A stretch of 64,000 bases of DNA from Endobacter medicaginis (lineage in GTDB: Bacteria > Pseudomonadota > Alphaproteobacteria > Acetobacterales > Acetobacteraceae): NCBI RefSeq assembly GCF_014192375.1, contig NZ_JACHXV010000002.1:171472-235471 (forward strand). The letters run 5' to 3'. Position 1 is the first letter of the stretch, and the number at the start of each line of letters is the position of its first letter. Below, in pieces: positions 42,218 through 51,823 of the stretch. The notes beneath the pieces were generated by a model. It made no database searches and was not told where the DNA came from. It saw only the letters and a program-made list of their open reading frames with translations. A program made the position numbers and the translations under genes.

Positions 42218-42928
42218 TCAGAACCGCCAGTCCCCGGCGGCGTCCTGCTGCGCCGGACGAGGTGCTGCAGCACTGCCACCGTCCGTCGCGTCGACGGCAT
42301 CGTCCTCGACCTCCACATGCGGCACCAGGGGGCCGCGCAACTGCGGCAGCAGCCGCTCGCCGGCCAGCCCGAGCAGGGTCATCACCGCCACCAGTGCGAC
42401 CACCAGCACACCGGCGCGGAGCCGGCCGATGCGCAGGCCATGTCGCGCGATGAACCAGTGCATCCAGGCCCAGTATCCGACGGCCGACAGCACGAACACG
42501 CCGCTGGCCAGCCCCGCCGGCGCCCCAGCCTCGGTCAGGATCGCGGCGACCAGCAAGGCGAGCGCATAGACCGGCAGCATCAGCCACTCGCACCACAGGT
42601 TCGCCGCGGCGAAGCGGGGCCAGAACGCGCGGCGTCCCCACAGACGCGACAGCGCCTCGGTCAGCACCGGCGGGGCGAGCAGCGAACAGGCGGTCAGCGC
42701 CATCATCGGCAGCGCCACGCCGCCTCGATGCATGAGCACCAGCAGCAGCCCGACTCCCAGCCACATCGCCGCCCAGGGCGCGATCGCCTCCAGCACCGCC
42801 TCGCTGTCATCGCCGAAGCAGGCCAGACCCTCGCGGCGGCCACGCGCGATCATTAGCATGCCGAGCAACTGCCGCCCCGGCACCTCGCCGCGGCCCGGCC
42901 GCCTCCTGCCGGGGGGCGTGGCACTCAT
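42218..42928 (-). CDS. Multi-pass membrane protein of unknown function (pair member 1)
   Basis: A 236-residue protein. An N-terminal soluble part of about 45 residues (REGLACFGDDSEAVLEAIAPW) precedes about five hydrophobic helices and an acidic-to-polar C-terminal tail (HVEVEDDAVDATDGG). It is not recognised. The ATG overlaps the dapE stop (ATGA), so it is expressed with lysine/DAP synthesis genes, but nothing in the sequence ties it to that pathway. Confidence 0.72.
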   Translation of the reverse strand: MSATPPGRRRPGRGEVPGRQLLGMLMIARGRREGLACFGDDSEAVLEAIAPWAAMWLGVGLLLVLMHRGGVALPMMALTACSLLAPPVLTEALSRLWGRRAFWPRFAAANLWCEWLMLPVYALALLVAAILTEAGAPAGLASGVFVLSAVGYWAWMHWFIARHGLRIGRLRAGVLVVALVAVMTLLGLAGERLLPQLRGPLVPHVEVEDDAVDATDGGSAAAPRPAQQDAAGDWRF

Positions 42929-44106
42929 CGCGCGGCCTCCGCCGGCCGGGTGAGGAAGTCGTGCAGCAGCCGCGCATAGATCGCGCTCAGCCGCTCGAGA
43001 TCGTCGAGCGAAACCTGTTCGTCCGTCTTGTGCATCGTCGCACCCACCAGTCCGAATTCGGCCACCGGGCAGAGGCTGGCGATGAAGCGCGCATCCGAGG
43101 TGCCACCGCCGGTGTCGAGCCTTGGCCGCCGCCCGGTCTCGGCCTGCACCGCATCGGCGAGCAGCCCGACCAGCGGACCCGCCGGCGTTCGGAACGCCTC
43201 GCCGCTGATCGCGATCTCGGCGAGACAGCCATGCGCCTGTGCGACCGACGCGATCCAGTCGCGCAAGCTTGCCCCCGTGTGATGGTCGTTGAAGCGGATG
43301 TTGAACCGCGCCCGCGCGCGGCCCGGGATCACGTTGCCCGCCGGGTTGCCGACATCGATGCTGGTGAACTGCAGCGAGGACGGCGCGAAATCCGCACTTC
43401 CCTCGTCCAGCACGCGGCCGCGCAGCTCGGCGATGCAGTCCAGCAGCCGGTGCACCGGATTGTCGGCCAGGTGCGGATAGGCGACATGACCCTGCACGCC
43501 GGACGCGACAAGGGTCGCGTTGAGACTGCCGCGGCGGCCGTTCTTGATCATTTCGCCGAGCACCGACGGATTGGTCGGCTCGCCGACGATGCACCCGTCC
43601 GGAACGATGCCGTGGACGCGCATCCACGCCACCACGCGCACGGTGCCGTCCTGGGCCGGCCCCTCCTCGTCGCCGGTGATCAGCAGGCTGACGGTGCCCG
43701 GCAGCGCGCCTGCGCGCGCGACCGCGGCGACGAAGGCGGCGATCGCGCCCTTCATGTCCACTGCCCCGCGCCCGATCAGCACGCCATCCTCGACCACGCC
43801 GCCGAACGGATCCGCGGTCCAGGCATCGTCCCCCGGCGGCACCACGTCGGTATGGCCGGCGAAGCACAGATGCGGCGCCCCGCTGCCGCGCCGGGCGAAC
43901 AGGTTGGGCGTCTGCGCACCGGCCGGGCCGAACGGCAGCAGGGTGACGCTGAAGCCCAGCGCCTCCAGCCAGCCGGCAAGGGCCGCCTGGGCGCCGCCGT
44001 CGCGCGGGATGTCGCCCGCCATGTCCGACCGGCAGGCGAGCAGCGCGCGCGCCAGCGCGACCGGATCGGCGAGCTCGGGCGCCGCGAGCGGGACCGGCTC
44101 AGTCAC
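42925..44106 (-). CDS. dapE: Succinyl-diaminopimelate desuccinylase
   Basis: A 393-residue M20-family zinc hydrolase that yields LL-diaminopimelate for lysine and peptidoglycan. Zn ligands and catalytic acids are in [12 protein letters not shown] (H85, D87), GAVDMKG (D117) and TGDEEGP (E147/E148), with a late His in GATMHKTDE. The lid/dimer domain spans about residues 185-295. The start is GTG, overlapping the end of dapD by eight bases. Confidence 0.96.
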   Translation of the reverse strand: MTEPVPLAAPELADPVALARALLACRSDMAGDIPRDGGAQAALAGWLEALGFSVTLLPFGPAGAQTPNLFARRGSGAPHLCFAGHTDVVPPGDDAWTADPFGGVVEDGVLIGRGAVDMKGAIAAFVAAVARAGALPGTVSLLITGDEEGPAQDGTVRVVAWMRVHGIVPDGCIVGEPTNPSVLGEMIKNGRRGSLNATLVASGVQGHVAYPHLADNPVHRLLDCIAELRGRVLDEGSADFAPSSLQFTSIDVGNPAGNVIPGRARARFNIRFNDHHTGASLRDWIASVAQAHGCLAEIAISGEAFRTPAGPLVGLLADAVQAETGRRPRLDTGGGTSDARFIASLCPVAEFGLVGATMHKTDEQVSLDDLERLSAIYARLLHDFLTRPAEAAR

Positions 44107-44980
44107 GCAGCAGATCGTTGATCGCCGTCTTCGACCGGGTGCGTTCGTCCACCCGCTTGACGATCACCGCGCAGGCCAGCGACGGGCCGGTCCCCGACAG
44201 CGGCGGCAGCGCGCCCGGCACCACCACCGAATAGGGTGGCACCCGGCCGGTGAACACCTCTCCGGTGGCGCGGTCGACGATCTTGGTCGACGCTCCGATG
44301 AACACCCCCATCGAGATCACCGAGCCACGCCCGACCACCACGCCCTCGGCGATCTCCGAGCGCGCGCCGATGAAGCAGTTGTCCTCGATGATCACCGGCC
44401 CCGCCTGCAACGGCTCCAGCACGCCGCCCAGGCCGACACCGCCGCTGATATGGCAGTCGCGTCCGACCTGTGCGCAGGACCCGACCGTCACCCAGGTGTC
44501 GATCATCGTGCCGCTCTCGACGCGGGCGCCGACATTGACGAAGCTCGGCATCAGCACCACCCCGGGTGCGACATAGGCCGAGGCCCGGACCACCGCGCCG
44601 GGCACCGCCCGCAGGCCAGCCTCAACGAAGCGCTGCTCGTCCCAGCCGGCGAATTTCAGCGGCACCTTGTCATAGAACGCGCCGCCCGCCTGGCCGGCGA
44701 GCACGACGCTGTCATTGAGCCGGAACGACAGCAGCACGGCCTTCTTGAGCCACTGATGGACCACCCAGCCATCCGCCTGCGGCTCGGCGACGCGCAGCCG
44801 GCCCGAATCGAGCCCGGCCAAGGCCGCCTCAACCGCCTCGCGCGCCTCGCCGCCCGTGCGCGCCGACAGGGAGGCGCGATCCTCCCACAGCGCATTGATG
44901 ACGGGCTGAAGCTGTCCGGCCAGCACAGCGCTGCCTGCGGCGTCGGAGGCATCGGTCGGATGTCGGGAATCGGCGGTCAT
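44099..44980 (-). CDS. dapD: 2,3,4,5-tetrahydropyridine-2,6-dicarboxylate N-succinyltransferase
   Basis: A 293-residue DapD that succinylates tetrahydrodipicolinate. The N-terminal helical part ([13 protein letters not shown]) is followed by a left-handed beta-helix of hexapeptide repeats ([25 protein letters not shown] core, [32 protein letters not shown]). The C-terminal [11 protein letters not shown] is typical. It is slightly longer than usual at the N-terminus; the ATG at 44980 has AGGA ten bases upstream. dapD and dapE form an operon. Confidence 0.95.
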   Translation of the reverse strand: MTADSRHPTDASDAAGSAVLAGQLQPVINALWEDRASLSARTGGEAREAVEAALAGLDSGRLRVAEPQADGWVVHQWLKKAVLLSFRLNDSVVLAGQAGGAFYDKVPLKFAGWDEQRFVEAGLRAVPGAVVRASAYVAPGVVLMPSFVNVGARVESGTMIDTWVTVGSCAQVGRDCHISGGVGLGGVLEPLQAGPVIIEDNCFIGARSEIAEGVVVGRGSVISMGVFIGASTKIVDRATGEVFTGRVPPYSVVVPGALPPLSGTGPSLACAVIVKRVDERTRSKTAINDLLRD

Positions 44981-45256
44981 TCGAACAAGGTCCTGAAGGC
45001 GATCTGGAGGTGATCGGGGCATGAGCGGTCTGCCTGCACCCGCATCGCTGCGGCGTCCGGCGGCGGGGACCATGCGCAAGCAAGATGGCGAAGGCAAGGC
45101 GTTTACCGTTGCTTCATCCTCTTCTGCCTACGATGCCCCGGTCAGAGACTGACACCCGCCGACACACCTCAACCAGCAACGGGGCCCCGTGCGCATCATA
45201 CCCGTCCTCCTCCCGCTGTCCGCGCCCGCCACCGCCCGGGCGCCGGAGCACGCGCA

Positions 45257-46849
45257 GTGGCCCTGATCCCGCCGCGCCGGCGCCCGCCCGCCCTCGGCCG
45301 CCCCTCCGCGCCGGCCGCCAGCCTGGCCACCTCTCCCGGCGCCGACTCCGGCCAGGGCATCTCCGATCGCCGGGTTCCGGCCCTGCTGCACGCCGCCGTG
45401 CTGGAAAGCCGCGCCCGCTGGCGCGACATGGTGCAGTTCGCCGCCGAGTTCGTCTTCGAAACCGATGCGCAAGGGCGCTTCGTCTATCTCTGGCCGCCGG
45501 TCATCCTCGGCTGGCAGGCCAGCGCGCTGCTCGGCACGCCGGCCGGTGCCCTTCGCGCCCACCCGCATCACGACCCCGATCCGTTCGCGCCGGAGGTGCG
45601 CCTGCGGGGCGTCGGGATCGGCCTGCGCGAGGCCACCGGCGGGATGCGGATGCTGTCGTTCACCTGCGGCCCGGCCACCGTGGACGAGGAAGCCGCCAGC
45701 CTCAGCGGCCTGCCCGCCACTGCCCACGCGACCGGACGCGGCGTGCGGGGCTTCGCCACCCTGATGCCTGTTTCCGCCACGACCGGCCCGCGCCATGCCG
45801 GACCCGCCTCCACCGACGACCCTCTGCCCGACCTCGCCGCGCTGCTGTGGCGCATGCGCGCCCAGGTGCTGCCGTCCGCCATGGTTCAGACCGCGCTGCA
45901 CGGTACCCTGCAGATGGTGGAAAGCGCGGGCATCGCCCTGCTCCAGACCGCCACCCCGCCGGGCAGCGACGACACGCAGCCTCTGCTGTTCGCCGATTTC
46001 CCCGAGACCCTCGCCACACCGCGCGCCCGCCTGCGCCACCATGCCGGCACACTGCCACGCGAACTCGCCGAGATGCTCGAATCCCGCTGCACCGAGCTGA
46101 TCGCCCCAGGCGGTCCCGCCTCGCATACCAGGCTGGTGCAGCATGGATGGCAGGTGCTGGTCTGCGGCGCGCCGAGCGGCTTCGGCAGCCTCGCCGCCCT
46201 CGCCATCTGGCGTCCGGACACCGCGCCGGACTGGACGGAGGACACCATCGCGCTGGTCTCCGCGATTGCCGCCGTGACCTGCTCCGCCGTCGAACAGGAA
46301 CAGCTTGCCCGCGAGATCAGCCGGCAGACCCGCGGCGATGCGCTGACCGGGCTGCTGTCACGCGATGCGTTCCGCGAGGAGGTGGAGCGCCGTTTCGAAC
46401 GCCTCGATCGCGGCGGTCTTCCCGGCACGCTGGTTTATGCCGACCTCGCGCGCTTCCGCGAGATCAATCAGCGCATCGGCCCGGAGCGGGCGGACGCCCT
46501 GCTTCGCCAGACCGCGCTGATGCTGCGCGACGCGGTGCGCGCCTCCGACCTGGTCGGCCGCCACGCGGGCGACGTGTTCGTCCTCTGGCTCGACGGCGCC
46601 GACCGTTTCGCCGCCGCCGAACGCGCCGAGCATCTCTGCCGCAGCGGTCTGCCGCCGGACGCCGCCGACGGCATGACGACCCTGCTGCCGACCCTGCCCG
46701 AACTGTCGATCGGCATGTCGCTGCGCGCTCCGCGCAGCTTCGAGACCTTCGAATCCCTCAGCCAGCGCGCCCTCGCCGCCCTGACCGACACCAAGCGCCA
46801 GCCGGGGCGGAATCGGAGTCGGTGGACCATGTCCACCACCGACCCCTGA
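45257..46849 (+). CDS. PAS-GAF-like protein with degenerate GGDEF domain
   Basis: A 530-residue signalling protein. A PAS-like segment lies near 55-100 (FAAEFVFETDAQGRFVYLWPPVILG), a GAF-like region near 210-345, and a C-terminal GGDEF fold from about 360 (RGDALTGLLSRDAFREEVERRF, LVYADLARFREINQRIG). The active-site loop is AGDVF at 437-441 rather than GG(D/E)EF, so cyclic-di-GMP synthesis is unlikely and a binding or regulatory role is more probable. The start is GTG; the Pro/Ala-rich first 40 residues are uncertain. There is no transmembrane segment. The 276 bases shared with divergent dapD show no clear site. Confidence 0.8.
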   Translation: MALIPPRRRPPALGRPSAPAASLATSPGADSGQGISDRRVPALLHAAVLESRARWRDMVQFAAEFVFETDAQGRFVYLWPPVILGWQASALLGTPAGALRAHPHHDPDPFAPEVRLRGVGIGLREATGGMRMLSFTCGPATVDEEAASLSGLPATAHATGRGVRGFATLMPVSATTGPRHAGPASTDDPLPDLAALLWRMRAQVLPSAMVQTALHGTLQMVESAGIALLQTATPPGSDDTQPLLFADFPETLATPRARLRHHAGTLPRELAEMLESRCTELIAPGGPASHTRLVQHGWQVLVCGAPSGFGSLAALAIWRPDTAPDWTEDTIALVSAIAAVTCSAVEQEQLAREISRQTRGDALTGLLSRDAFREEVERRFERLDRGGLPGTLVYADLARFREINQRIGPERADALLRQTALMLRDAVRASDLVGRHAGDVFVLWLDGADRFAAAERAEHLCRSGLPPDAADGMTTLLPTLPELSIGMSLRAPRSFETFESLSQRALAALTDTKRQPGRNRSRWTMSTTDP

Positions 46850-46856
46850 CGCCTCC

Positions 46857-46999
46857 AACCCTGTCTGTGACTGGGCCTGGAACGGCCATCTGGCGCGCGA
46901 CGGCTGCGCGCCAGTGCTCACGGCCATCAAGGCCGCTCCGCTCCGGTGCTCGCCGTCACACGCCATCTGACCGTCCCAGGCCCAACCACAGACAGGGTT
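46857..46999. repeat. Palindromic intergenic repeat, copy B
   Basis: A 143-bp copy in the same orientation as copy A. The left arm AACCCTGTCTGTGACTGGG... (46857-46885) pairs with 46971-46999 at roughly 26 of 29 positions. The core keeps GGAACGGCCATCTGGCGCGC, GTGCTCACGGCC-ATCAA-GGCCGCTCCGCT and CACGCCATCTGACC. The inner stem is GACGGC/GCCGTC, different from copy A but complementary. It starts eight bases after the stop of the GGDEF-like gene. Confidence 0.87.
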
Positions 47000-47031
47000 T
47001 CACCCCAGGCGCCACGCCCGCGGGAAAACGG

Positions 47032-47157
47032 GCTGAACGTGTCTGGCGGGCTCAGGTGGCGTGAGGCTTTCGAGCATCGCAGCGCAGCGGCCTTGGTGGC
47101 CGTGAGCAGCGAAGCGCAGAAAACGCGCGCCAGATGGCCCCTCCAGGCGCGTTCAGC
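47032..47157. repeat. Palindromic intergenic repeat, copy C
   Basis: A 126-bp copy in opposite orientation to copy B, 32 bases from it. The left arm GCTGAACGTGTCTGG (47032-47046) pairs with 47143-47157 at 13 of 15. On the minus strand its core is almost identical to copy A (GGCCATCTGGCGCGCGTTTTC, TGCTCACGGCC, GGCCGCTGCGCTGCGATGC). The argB stop codon (47153-47155) lies inside the right arm. Confidence 0.87.
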
Positions 47158-48061
47158 TCACGGAACGGATGAGGGTGCCGGGGCCGGCGGGGGTAAACAG
47201 CTCCAGCAGACAGGCATGCGGGACGCGGCCGTCGAGGATCACGGCGGCACTCGCGCCGCGCTGCACCGCCTCGATGCAGGTCTCGACCTTCGGGATCATG
47301 CCGCCCGAGATCATGCCGTTGCGGATGCCCTCCTGCGCGTCGGCGATGCTGAGTTCCTCGATCAGGCGGCCGTTGCTGTCCAGTACGCCGGGCACATCGG
47401 TCAGCATCAGCAGCCGGGTCGCATGCAGGGCGGCGGCGATCGCGCCAGCCGCACTGTCGGCGTTGATGTTGTAGGTCTCGCCGTTGGTGCCGATGCCCAC
47501 CGGGGCGACCACCGGGATCAGGCCCGAGCCCGACAGCGCGTGCAGCACGCGCGGATCGACCGATTCCGGCTCGCCGACGAATCCCAGATCGAGCACGCGC
47601 TCGATCTGGCTGTCGAGATCGCGCACCGTGCGGGTCAGCTTGCGCGCCCGCAGCAACCCGGCATCCTTGCCCGAGATGCCGACCGCCAGCGCCCCCGCCT
47701 GGCTGATCAGCCCGGCCACCATCTTGTTGACCGTACCCGCCAGAACCATCTCGACCACGTCGACCATCGCCGCATCGGTGATGCGCAGCCCGTCGACGAA
47801 GGTGGACTTGATCTCCAGCTTGCTGAGCATGGCGTTGATCTGCGGGCCGCCGCCATGCACCACCACCGGATTGACGCCGACCGTCTTGAGCAGCGCGATG
47901 TCATGGCCGAAGGCCTCCGACACCGGCCCGCCGGCCATCGCATGGCCGCCGTACTTGACCACGATGGTGTCGCCCACATAGCGGCGCAGGAACGGCAATG
48001 CGCGGGCCAGCACCTCGGCCTGCTGTTTCGCCGCCGCCAGCGATTCGTCACTCAAGCTCAT
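47153..48061 (-). CDS. argB: Acetylglutamate kinase
   Basis: A 302-residue amino-acid kinase that phosphorylates N-acetylglutamate in arginine synthesis. VVKYGGHAMAG is the phosphate-binding start, VVVHGGGPQIN and FVDGLRITD bind acetylglutamate, and NINADSAAGAIAAAL and MLTDVPGVLD complete the nucleotide site. The first 25 residues (helical, before TIVVKYGG) fit the arginine-sensitive hexameric class. The ATG is 16 bases after engB. The stop is within repeat copy C. Confidence 0.96.
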   Translation of the reverse strand: MSLSDESLAAAKQQAEVLARALPFLRRYVGDTIVVKYGGHAMAGGPVSEAFGHDIALLKTVGVNPVVVHGGGPQINAMLSKLEIKSTFVDGLRITDAAMVDVVEMVLAGTVNKMVAGLISQAGALAVGISGKDAGLLRARKLTRTVRDLDSQIERVLDLGFVGEPESVDPRVLHALSGSGLIPVVAPVGIGTNGETYNINADSAAGAIAAALHATRLLMLTDVPGVLDSNGRLIEELSIADAQEGIRNGMISGGMIPKVETCIEAVQRGASAAVILDGRVPHACLLELFTPAGPGTLIRSVS

Positions 48062-48077
48062 GAGTTGGCCTCGTGTC

Positions 48078-48767
48078 TCAGCTTGCCGGCAGGGCAAGTC
48101 GGGTGATGGTGGCGCGCAGGGTCTCGATCCCCCTGCCCGTCTCCGCACTGGTGCTGACGATCGCCGGATAGGCGGCCGGATGACGACCGACCAGGGCGCG
48201 TACTTCCGCCTGCTTGGCGGCGAGAGCAGCCGGCTTGACCGAATCGCATTTGGTCAGCACCGCCTGGAACAACACCGCCGCCCGATCGAGCAGCTTCATC
48301 GCCGCGACGTCGCTGTCCTTGATCTCCACCCGCGCATCCAGCAGCAGGAAAACCCGCTCCAGCGTGGTGCGGCCGCGCAGGTAGTTGAACATCAACCCCT
48401 GCCAGTCCTCCTTCACCGATTTCGCCGCCTGCGCGTAGCCGTAACCAGGCATGTCGACCAGCACCAGACGCTCGGCGAGATCGAAGAAATTGAGCTGCTT
48501 GGTTCGTCCAGGGGTCGACGATGCCCGCGCCAGGGTACGCCGTCCGGTCAACGCGTTGATCAGCGACGACTTGCCGACATTCGAGCGCCCGGCGAAGGCG
48601 ATCTCCGGCAGCACGGCCTCGGGAAGCTGGTCGAGACGCTGGGCGGCGTAGAAGAAGCGGCATTCGCGGGCGAACAGCAGCCGCCCGGCCTCGCGCTCCT
48701 CCTCACCGTAGGCCTCCTCGCCACCCGCATCGAGAAACCCGCCGAATTCGGGCGACGCCTCGCTCAC
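48078..48767 (-). CDS. engB: Ribosome biogenesis GTP-binding protein YihA/YsxC (EngB)
   Basis: A 229-residue essential small GTPase for large-subunit assembly. Motifs: G1 GRSNVGKS at 60-67, G2 around STPGRT, G3 DMPGYG at 105-110, G4 TKCD at 172-175, and G5 STSAETG. An acidic N-terminal extension of about 25 residues precedes the domain. The start is GTG, ten bases after yidC. It belongs to the rpmH-rnpA-yidD-yidC-engB-argB run. Confidence 0.96.
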   Translation of the reverse strand: MSEASPEFGGFLDAGGEEAYGEEEREAGRLLFARECRFFYAAQRLDQLPEAVLPEIAFAGRSNVGKSSLINALTGRRTLARASSTPGRTKQLNFFDLAERLVLVDMPGYGYAQAAKSVKEDWQGLMFNYLRGRTTLERVFLLLDARVEIKDSDVAAMKLLDRAAVLFQAVLTKCDSVKPAALAAKQAEVRALVGRHPAAYPAIVSTSAETGRGIETLRATITRLALPAS

Positions 48768-48777
48768 GCGTGCCGCC

Positions 48778-50550
48778 TCAGCCCTTGGCCGGGGCGGACT
48801 GCACGGTCTTGCCCTCGCCCGCGACGCGCTTCTGGATGAACCATTGCTGCACCGCGGTCAGCAGGTTGTTCCAGCAGTAGTAGATCACCAGGCCGGCCGG
48901 CTGTGCCGCCATGAAATAGGCGAAGATCACCGGCATCAGCATGAAGATGCGCGCCTGCATCGGGTCCGGCGGCGGCGGGTTCAGCCGCTGCATGGCGAAC
49001 ATCGTCCCGCCCAGGATGATCGGCCACACGCCGATATGCAGGGCGGCGACATAATGCGTCGGATCGAACGGCAACAGACCGAACAGGTTGAACAGATTGG
49101 TCGGATCGGGGGCCGAAAGGTCATGAATCCAGCCGAAGAACGGCGCATGCCGCATCTCGATGGTGCCGTAGAGCACCTTGTAGAGACACCAGAACACCGG
49201 GATCTGCACCAGCATCGGCAGGCAGCCGCTGACCGGATTGATCTTCTCCGTGCGATAGACCTGTAGCATTTCCTGCTGCTGACGCGCTGGGTCGTCCTTG
49301 AAGCGCTCGCGCACGGCGGCGACCTTCGGCGCGATCAGCTTCATCTTGCTCATCGAGCGGAACTGCTTGTTGGCGAGCGGGAAGAACAGAGCCTTGACGA
49401 TCAAGGTGAAGCCCATCAGCGCCAGGCCGAAATTGCCGAACACCGTGTTGAGCCAGTCGAGCACGAAGAAGATCGGCCGGGTCAGGAACGCGAACCAGCC
49501 GAAATCGACCGCCTTCCAGAAATCCGCCACATGCAGCTGCGACTGGTAGGTATCGAGCAGGTGCACTTCCTTCGCGCCAGCAAAGGCATGGCTGAGGAAA
49601 CGCGCCGTCGCACCGGGCGCGGCACTCAGCGGCGACTGTGTGGTGAAATCGACCTGGTAGGTGCCGGCCGCATGCTCGCCCTCGCCGTCGATGTGACGGA
49701 AGCTGCCGGTCATCGGCACCGGACTGTCGGGCAGCAACGCCGTCAGCCAGTACTTGTCGTTGATGCCGGCCCAGCCGCCGGTATCGCCGGCGCTGAACGC
49801 CACCCCGCCATGGGCGTCGGCGTCCTTGACCAGGCTCTTGTAGTCCTTCTGCTGGAGGCGGCCGTCGAAGATGCCGATCGCACCCTCGTCGCCGCCGACC
49901 AGGAACCCGCCCGAGGCGTCGACCGGCGCATACAGGCGCGAGACGCGCGACCACGGGAACACGGAAATCGGCGCCGCGGTGTGGTTGTCCACCTGCTGGT
50001 CGACGCCGAACATGTAATTGTCGTCGATGCTGTAGATGATGCGGAACACCACCCCCGCACCATTGTCCCACGACAGCGTCAGCGGATGGCCAGGCGACAA
50101 TGCGTCGCCATCGGCCTTCCAGACGGTGCGGCTGTCGGGCACTGCGACGCCGCCGGCGGCACTCCAGCCGAACTGGATGAAATTGGGCTGCTTTTCCGAC
50201 CCCGGCTCGAGCACGCGCACCAGCGGCGAATCGGCCTTCACCGTCTCGTGGTAGTCCTTGAGCACCAGGTCATCGAGGCGGCCACCGACCAGATTGATGC
50301 TGCCATGCACGCGCGGCGCGTCGATCGGGATGCGCACATCCGCCTGCGGGGCCTGCGCGATCGCGGCCGGATTGGTGCCCGACGCGTCCTGCACCGCACC
50401 CGGCACCTGCCCGGGCGGCGTGGCCGTGGTCGAGCTCGCCTCGACCTGCTTGGCCGTCTGATGCGGCTTCGGATGCGGCATCACCCACTGGAAGACCGCC
50501 AGGATGGCGACTGACAGCACCATCGCCAGAATGAGCCGCTTGTTGTCCAT
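48778..50550 (-). CDS. yidC: Membrane protein insertase YidC
   Basis: A 590-residue YidC of the Gram-negative type. One N-terminal helix (KRLILAMVLSVAILAVFQWVM) leads to a large periplasmic domain of about 320 residues. The conserved five-helix core begins near WFAFLTRPIFFVLDWLN, with the cytoplasmic hairpin rich in K and R (MSKMKLIAPKVAAVRERF), and GCLPMLVQIPVFWCLYKVL. It inserts membrane proteins alone or with Sec. It follows yidD by 36 bases. Confidence 0.97.
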   Translation of the reverse strand: MDNKRLILAMVLSVAILAVFQWVMPHPKPHQTAKQVEASSTTATPPGQVPGAVQDASGTNPAAIAQAPQADVRIPIDAPRVHGSINLVGGRLDDLVLKDYHETVKADSPLVRVLEPGSEKQPNFIQFGWSAAGGVAVPDSRTVWKADGDALSPGHPLTLSWDNGAGVVFRIIYSIDDNYMFGVDQQVDNHTAAPISVFPWSRVSRLYAPVDASGGFLVGGDEGAIGIFDGRLQQKDYKSLVKDADAHGGVAFSAGDTGGWAGINDKYWLTALLPDSPVPMTGSFRHIDGEGEHAAGTYQVDFTTQSPLSAAPGATARFLSHAFAGAKEVHLLDTYQSQLHVADFWKAVDFGWFAFLTRPIFFVLDWLNTVFGNFGLALMGFTLIVKALFFPLANKQFRSMSKMKLIAPKVAAVRERFKDDPARQQQEMLQVYRTEKINPVSGCLPMLVQIPVFWCLYKVLYGTIEMRHAPFFGWIHDLSAPDPTNLFNLFGLLPFDPTHYVAALHIGVWPIILGGTMFAMQRLNPPPPDPMQARIFMLMPVIFAYFMAAQPAGLVIYYCWNNLLTAVQQWFIQKRVAGEGKTVQSAPAKG

Positions 50551-50586
50551 GATCCTGCGGTTACCGCTCGTCGTTTGAAGAGGAAT

Positions 50587-50820
50587 TCAGTCCCGGCCGG
50601 TGCCGGGCACGGGGTCATATCCACCGTCGCACCAAGGATTGCAACGCAGGATGCGCCAGCCGGCCAGACCCGCGCCCCGGATCGCGCCATGGGCGGCGAT
50701 CGCCTCGCGGGCATAGCAACTGCAACTCGGATGAAAACGGCACCGTCCGCCAAGCAGCGGCGACAGCGTCCATTGGTAGACGAGCACGGCGCCATCGAGC
50801 ATCCGCGCCAGCGGCGTCAT
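50587..50820 (-). CDS. yidD: Membrane protein insertion efficiency factor YidD
   Basis: A 77-residue YidD. It starts with an amphipathic segment ([25 protein letters not shown]), carrying the conserved RFxPSCS.Y motif, and ends with [19 protein letters not shown]. It sits at the inner membrane and aids YidC-dependent insertion. The ATG overlaps the rnpA stop (ATGA). Confidence 0.95.
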   Translation of the reverse strand: MTPLARMLDGAVLVYQWTLSPLLGGRCRFHPSCSCYAREAIAAHGAIRGAGLAGWRILRCNPWCDGGYDPVPGTGRD

Positions 50821-51176
50821 CGGGACGTGACACCCGTCTTGCGCAACGCGCGGCGCAGGTCGTCGAGCAAGGCACGAAAGTCTCGCGAACGGGTGCCGTC
50901 GCGGCCGATCAGCACCAGATCGTGCCCGTCGAGCACGCCGCCCTCACGCAACGCCTCGGCGGCGACGATCGCAGCGGCCGCGCGCAGCCGACGCTTGGTG
51001 CGGTTGCGCACCACGGCATTGCCGACTTTCTTGGTGACAGTGAAACCGACCCGCAGCGGGCCGTTCTCGTCGCGCTGATGCGCCTGGAGCACCAGCCCCG
51101 GCATGGCCGCCTTGCGGCCCGAGGCGGCGGCGTGCAGGAACTCCGCACGTCGCTTCAGCCGGGCAGGCGCCGTCAT
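50817..51176 (-). CDS. rnpA: Ribonuclease P protein component
   Basis: A 119-residue RnpA that binds the RNase P RNA for pre-tRNA 5' processing. It begins [16 protein letters not shown] and has the RNR signature [15 protein letters not shown], then [16 protein letters not shown]. The ATG at 51176 fits family length; the open frame upstream runs through rpmH in another frame and is not coding. It is 26 bases downstream of rpmH. Confidence 0.94.
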   Translation of the reverse strand: MTAPARLKRRAEFLHAAASGRKAAMPGLVLQAHQRDENGPLRVGFTVTKKVGNAVVRNRTKRRLRAAAAIVAAEALREGGVLDGHDLVLIGRDGTRSRDFRALLDDLRRALRKTGVTSR

Positions 51177-51202
51177 TTCGGTCGCCCCGCCCGGAACCGA
51201 AC

Positions 51203-51337
51203 TCAGGCGGACAGGCGCTTGCGGCCCTTGGCGCGGCGGTTGGCGAGCACCTTGCGGCCGCCGACGGTGGCCATGCGGGCGCGGAAGCCGTGGCGGCGCT
51301 TGCGGACCAGCTTCGAAGGTTGATAGGTGCGCTTCAC
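51203..51337 (-). CDS. rpmH: 50S ribosomal protein L34
   Basis: A 44-residue L34, complete and nearly invariant ([33 protein letters not shown]). The start codon is GTG, with AGGAG seven bases upstream; bacterial rpmH usually uses ATG. It heads the rnpA-yidD-yidC-engB-argB cluster. Confidence 0.97.
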   Translation of the reverse strand: MKRTYQPSKLVRKRRHGFRARMATVGGRKVLANRRAKGRKRLSA

Positions 51338-51469
51338 GGCGGCACTCCTGAGATACGAACGAGACGATTGACAACACGACAGGCCCGGCGCGATCCGCAC
51401 CCGGCGAGAGCGGCGGCTTATAGGCGGCGGGTGCGTCCGGCGTCAAGAAACATCGGGGCACACGACACC

Positions 51470-51823
51470 ATGGCCATGACCCTGTACGGCATCACCCAGT
51501 GCGACACCGTCAAGCGCGCCCGCGCCTGGCTGGGGGCGCATGACATCGCCTACGTGTTCCACGACTACAGGAAGGCCGGCATCGATCGCGCCACGCTCGA
51601 GGCCTGGGTGGCGGCGGAAGGCTGGGAACGCATCCTCAACCGCGCCGGCACCACCTTCCGCAAGTTGCCGGAGGCGTCGCGCGAGGGGATCGATGCCCCC
51701 AGGGCGATCGAACTGATGCTGGCCCAGCCCTCGATGATCAGGCGCCCGATTCTCGAGACCGGTCGCGAGCGACTCGTCGGCTTCCGGCCCGAAACCTATG
51801 CCGCCGCGCTGGAGACGGCATGA
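51470..51823 (+). CDS. ArsC/Spx family (YffB-like) thioredoxin-fold protein
   Basis: A 117-residue ArsC-family protein. [18 protein letters not shown] holds a single Cys in the thioredoxin-like turn, followed by [23 protein letters not shown] and the MIRRPILE segment that binds substrate in ArsC. With one active-site Cys and no arsenic genes nearby, it is more like YffB/Spx-type reductases than a functional arsenate reductase. The ATG at 51470 or 51476 may be used. It is coupled to the next gene (ATGA). Confidence 0.87.
   Translation: MAMTLYGITQCDTVKRARAWLGAHDIAYVFHDYRKAGIDRATLEAWVAAEGWERILNRAGTTFRKLPEASREGIDAPRAIELMLAQPSMIRRPILETGRERLVGFRPETYAAALETA

Noticed and set aside
46857..47157. Insertion sequence remnant or miniature transposon with terminal repeats
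   Set aside because: I see no transposase, and no target-site duplication is evident by eye; arm sequences differ among copies, unlike fixed terminal inverted repeats of an IS family.
51470..51823. Functional arsenate reductase
   Set aside because: Only one active-site Cys in the YffB/Spx context and no arsenic resistance genes nearby.
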